Positions 5,900-6,076 of a DNA stretch of 6,076 nt are shown here, in pieces. Each line of letters begins with the position of its first letter. Within the stretch, counting starts at the first letter, position 1. The notes beneath the pieces are model-generated. The model did not search any database, was not told the DNA's origin, and saw only the letters and a list, made by a program, of their open reading frames with translations. Both the position numbers and the translations under genes were made by a program. This DNA is from an uncultured Treponema sp. (GTDB taxonomy: Bacteria; Spirochaetota; Spirochaetia; Treponematales; Treponemataceae): positions 1-6,076 of the forward strand of contig CAJOQA010000076.1 of the NCBI GenBank assembly GCA_905236465.1, written 5' to 3'.

Positions 5900-6000
5900 T
5901 TTTCCTCTACCGCCGCAATCTCCGCTGCGTCCAGCCCGTAGAGCGTGTACACCGCCGCATTTATCGCCTGCGCCGTCGCCACATACACGCCGAAGAAGCA
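5896..6000 (-). pseudogene. C-terminal remnant, possibly of a DNA methyltransferase / restriction enzyme
   Basis: The minus strand encodes 34 codons ending at TGA (5896-5898), reading GVYVATAQAINAAVYTLYG followed by LDAAEIAAVEEK. The pattern 'INAAVY.LYGL...EIA.VE' at a C-terminus resembles the tail of Eco57I/type IIG-like N6-adenine methyltransferase and restriction proteins; this is recalled, not searched, so the identity is tentative. The frame is blocked upstream by TAA (6001-6003) and TGA (6010-6012), so no intact gene feeds it. Local G+C is about 62% by hand count over 5901-6000, well above the AT-rich neighbours, which suggests a foreign origin. It overlaps the following stub as ATGA. 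Confidence 0.45.
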
Positions 6001-6076
6001 TTAGAGCAATCAGCAAAACCAATTCTCAAGGCGGAGATTCGGTATTCCCGAAAAATCCGCAACGTTGCGGGTAACA
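6001..6076. other. Unassigned right edge with two small palindromes
   Basis: No gene could be supported here. It holds a five-pair hairpin TTCGG/CCGAA (6038-6042 with 6048-6052) and a perfect 14-base palindrome CCGCAACGTTGCGG (6057-6070). Minus-strand frames are broken by stops. A plus-strand frame stays open to the edge but has no ribosome binding site of note and is antisense to the remnant. It may be the border of a repeat or mobile fragment continuing outside the window. Confidence 0.3.

Noticed and set aside
5865..5900. Intrinsic terminator after pyrI
   Set aside because: There is a short T-run at 5899-5903, but no convincing GC-rich stem directly precedes it.
5887..6076. Plus-strand frame open to the window edge
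   Set aside because: It is Arg-rich where it opposes the minus-strand remnant, has no convincing ribosome binding site and has no recognisable family. It is probably an antisense shadow.
1..6076. CRISPR array, tRNA, rRNA or insertion sequence
   Set aside because: No regularly spaced direct repeats, no tRNA cloverleaf or T-loop signature, no rRNA motifs and no transposase frame were seen.

Overview
The window looks like a low-to-moderate G+C chromosomal segment of a spirochete, most likely Treponema-like. This is an inference. It rests on AT-rich intergenic DNA, a relaxed lipobox on the solute-binding protein, a DUF2147-type exported protein, and a palindromic intergenic repeat of the 'AGATTCTT..GCTACGCT..AGAATGAC' style. 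No rRNA or marker gene is present to settle it.

Left part (1-3416, minus strand): a two-gene unit. A zinc-ribbon plus TM2-domain membrane protein (1914-3416) is followed 44 bp downstream by an oligopeptide-type ABC transporter solute-binding lipoprotein that runs off the left edge (1-1869). A moderate promoter precedes the TM2 gene.

Middle (3417-3759): no protein gene, but dense structure. A plus-strand promoter, a nested hairpin and a strong intrinsic terminator outline a ~108-nt orphan small RNA (about 3543-3650), with C/U-rich anti-Shine-Dalgarno-like stretches in both of its loops. On the minus strand lie the intrinsic terminator of the next gene (3675-3710) and a 3'UTR hairpin whose loop is also anti-SD-like (3728-3751).

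Centre (3760-4480): an exported DUF2147-family protein (3760-4269, minus), with its own promoter and a perfect operator-like inverted repeat at the start point of transcription. Back to back with it is a strong plus-strand promoter for pyrB. The pyrB leader is almost entirely one ~69-bp imperfect palindrome that resembles a dispersed intergenic repeat.

Right part (4481-5864, plus): pyrB and pyrI, the catalytic and regulatory subunits of aspartate transcarbamoylase, 19 bp apart. Together they form an allosterically regulated enzyme for the committed step of pyrimidine synthesis.

Far right (5865-6076): G+C-rich debris on the minus strand. It preserves the C-terminal codons of one gene and the ATGA-coupled first codons of the next, possibly the junction of a former restriction-modification operon, and is cut off at the pyrI stop codon. 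The last 76 bases hold two small palindromes and no identified gene.

The best candidate for something undescribed is the orphan small RNA together with the matching C/U-rich 3'UTR hairpin. The repeat-derived pyrB leader is second.
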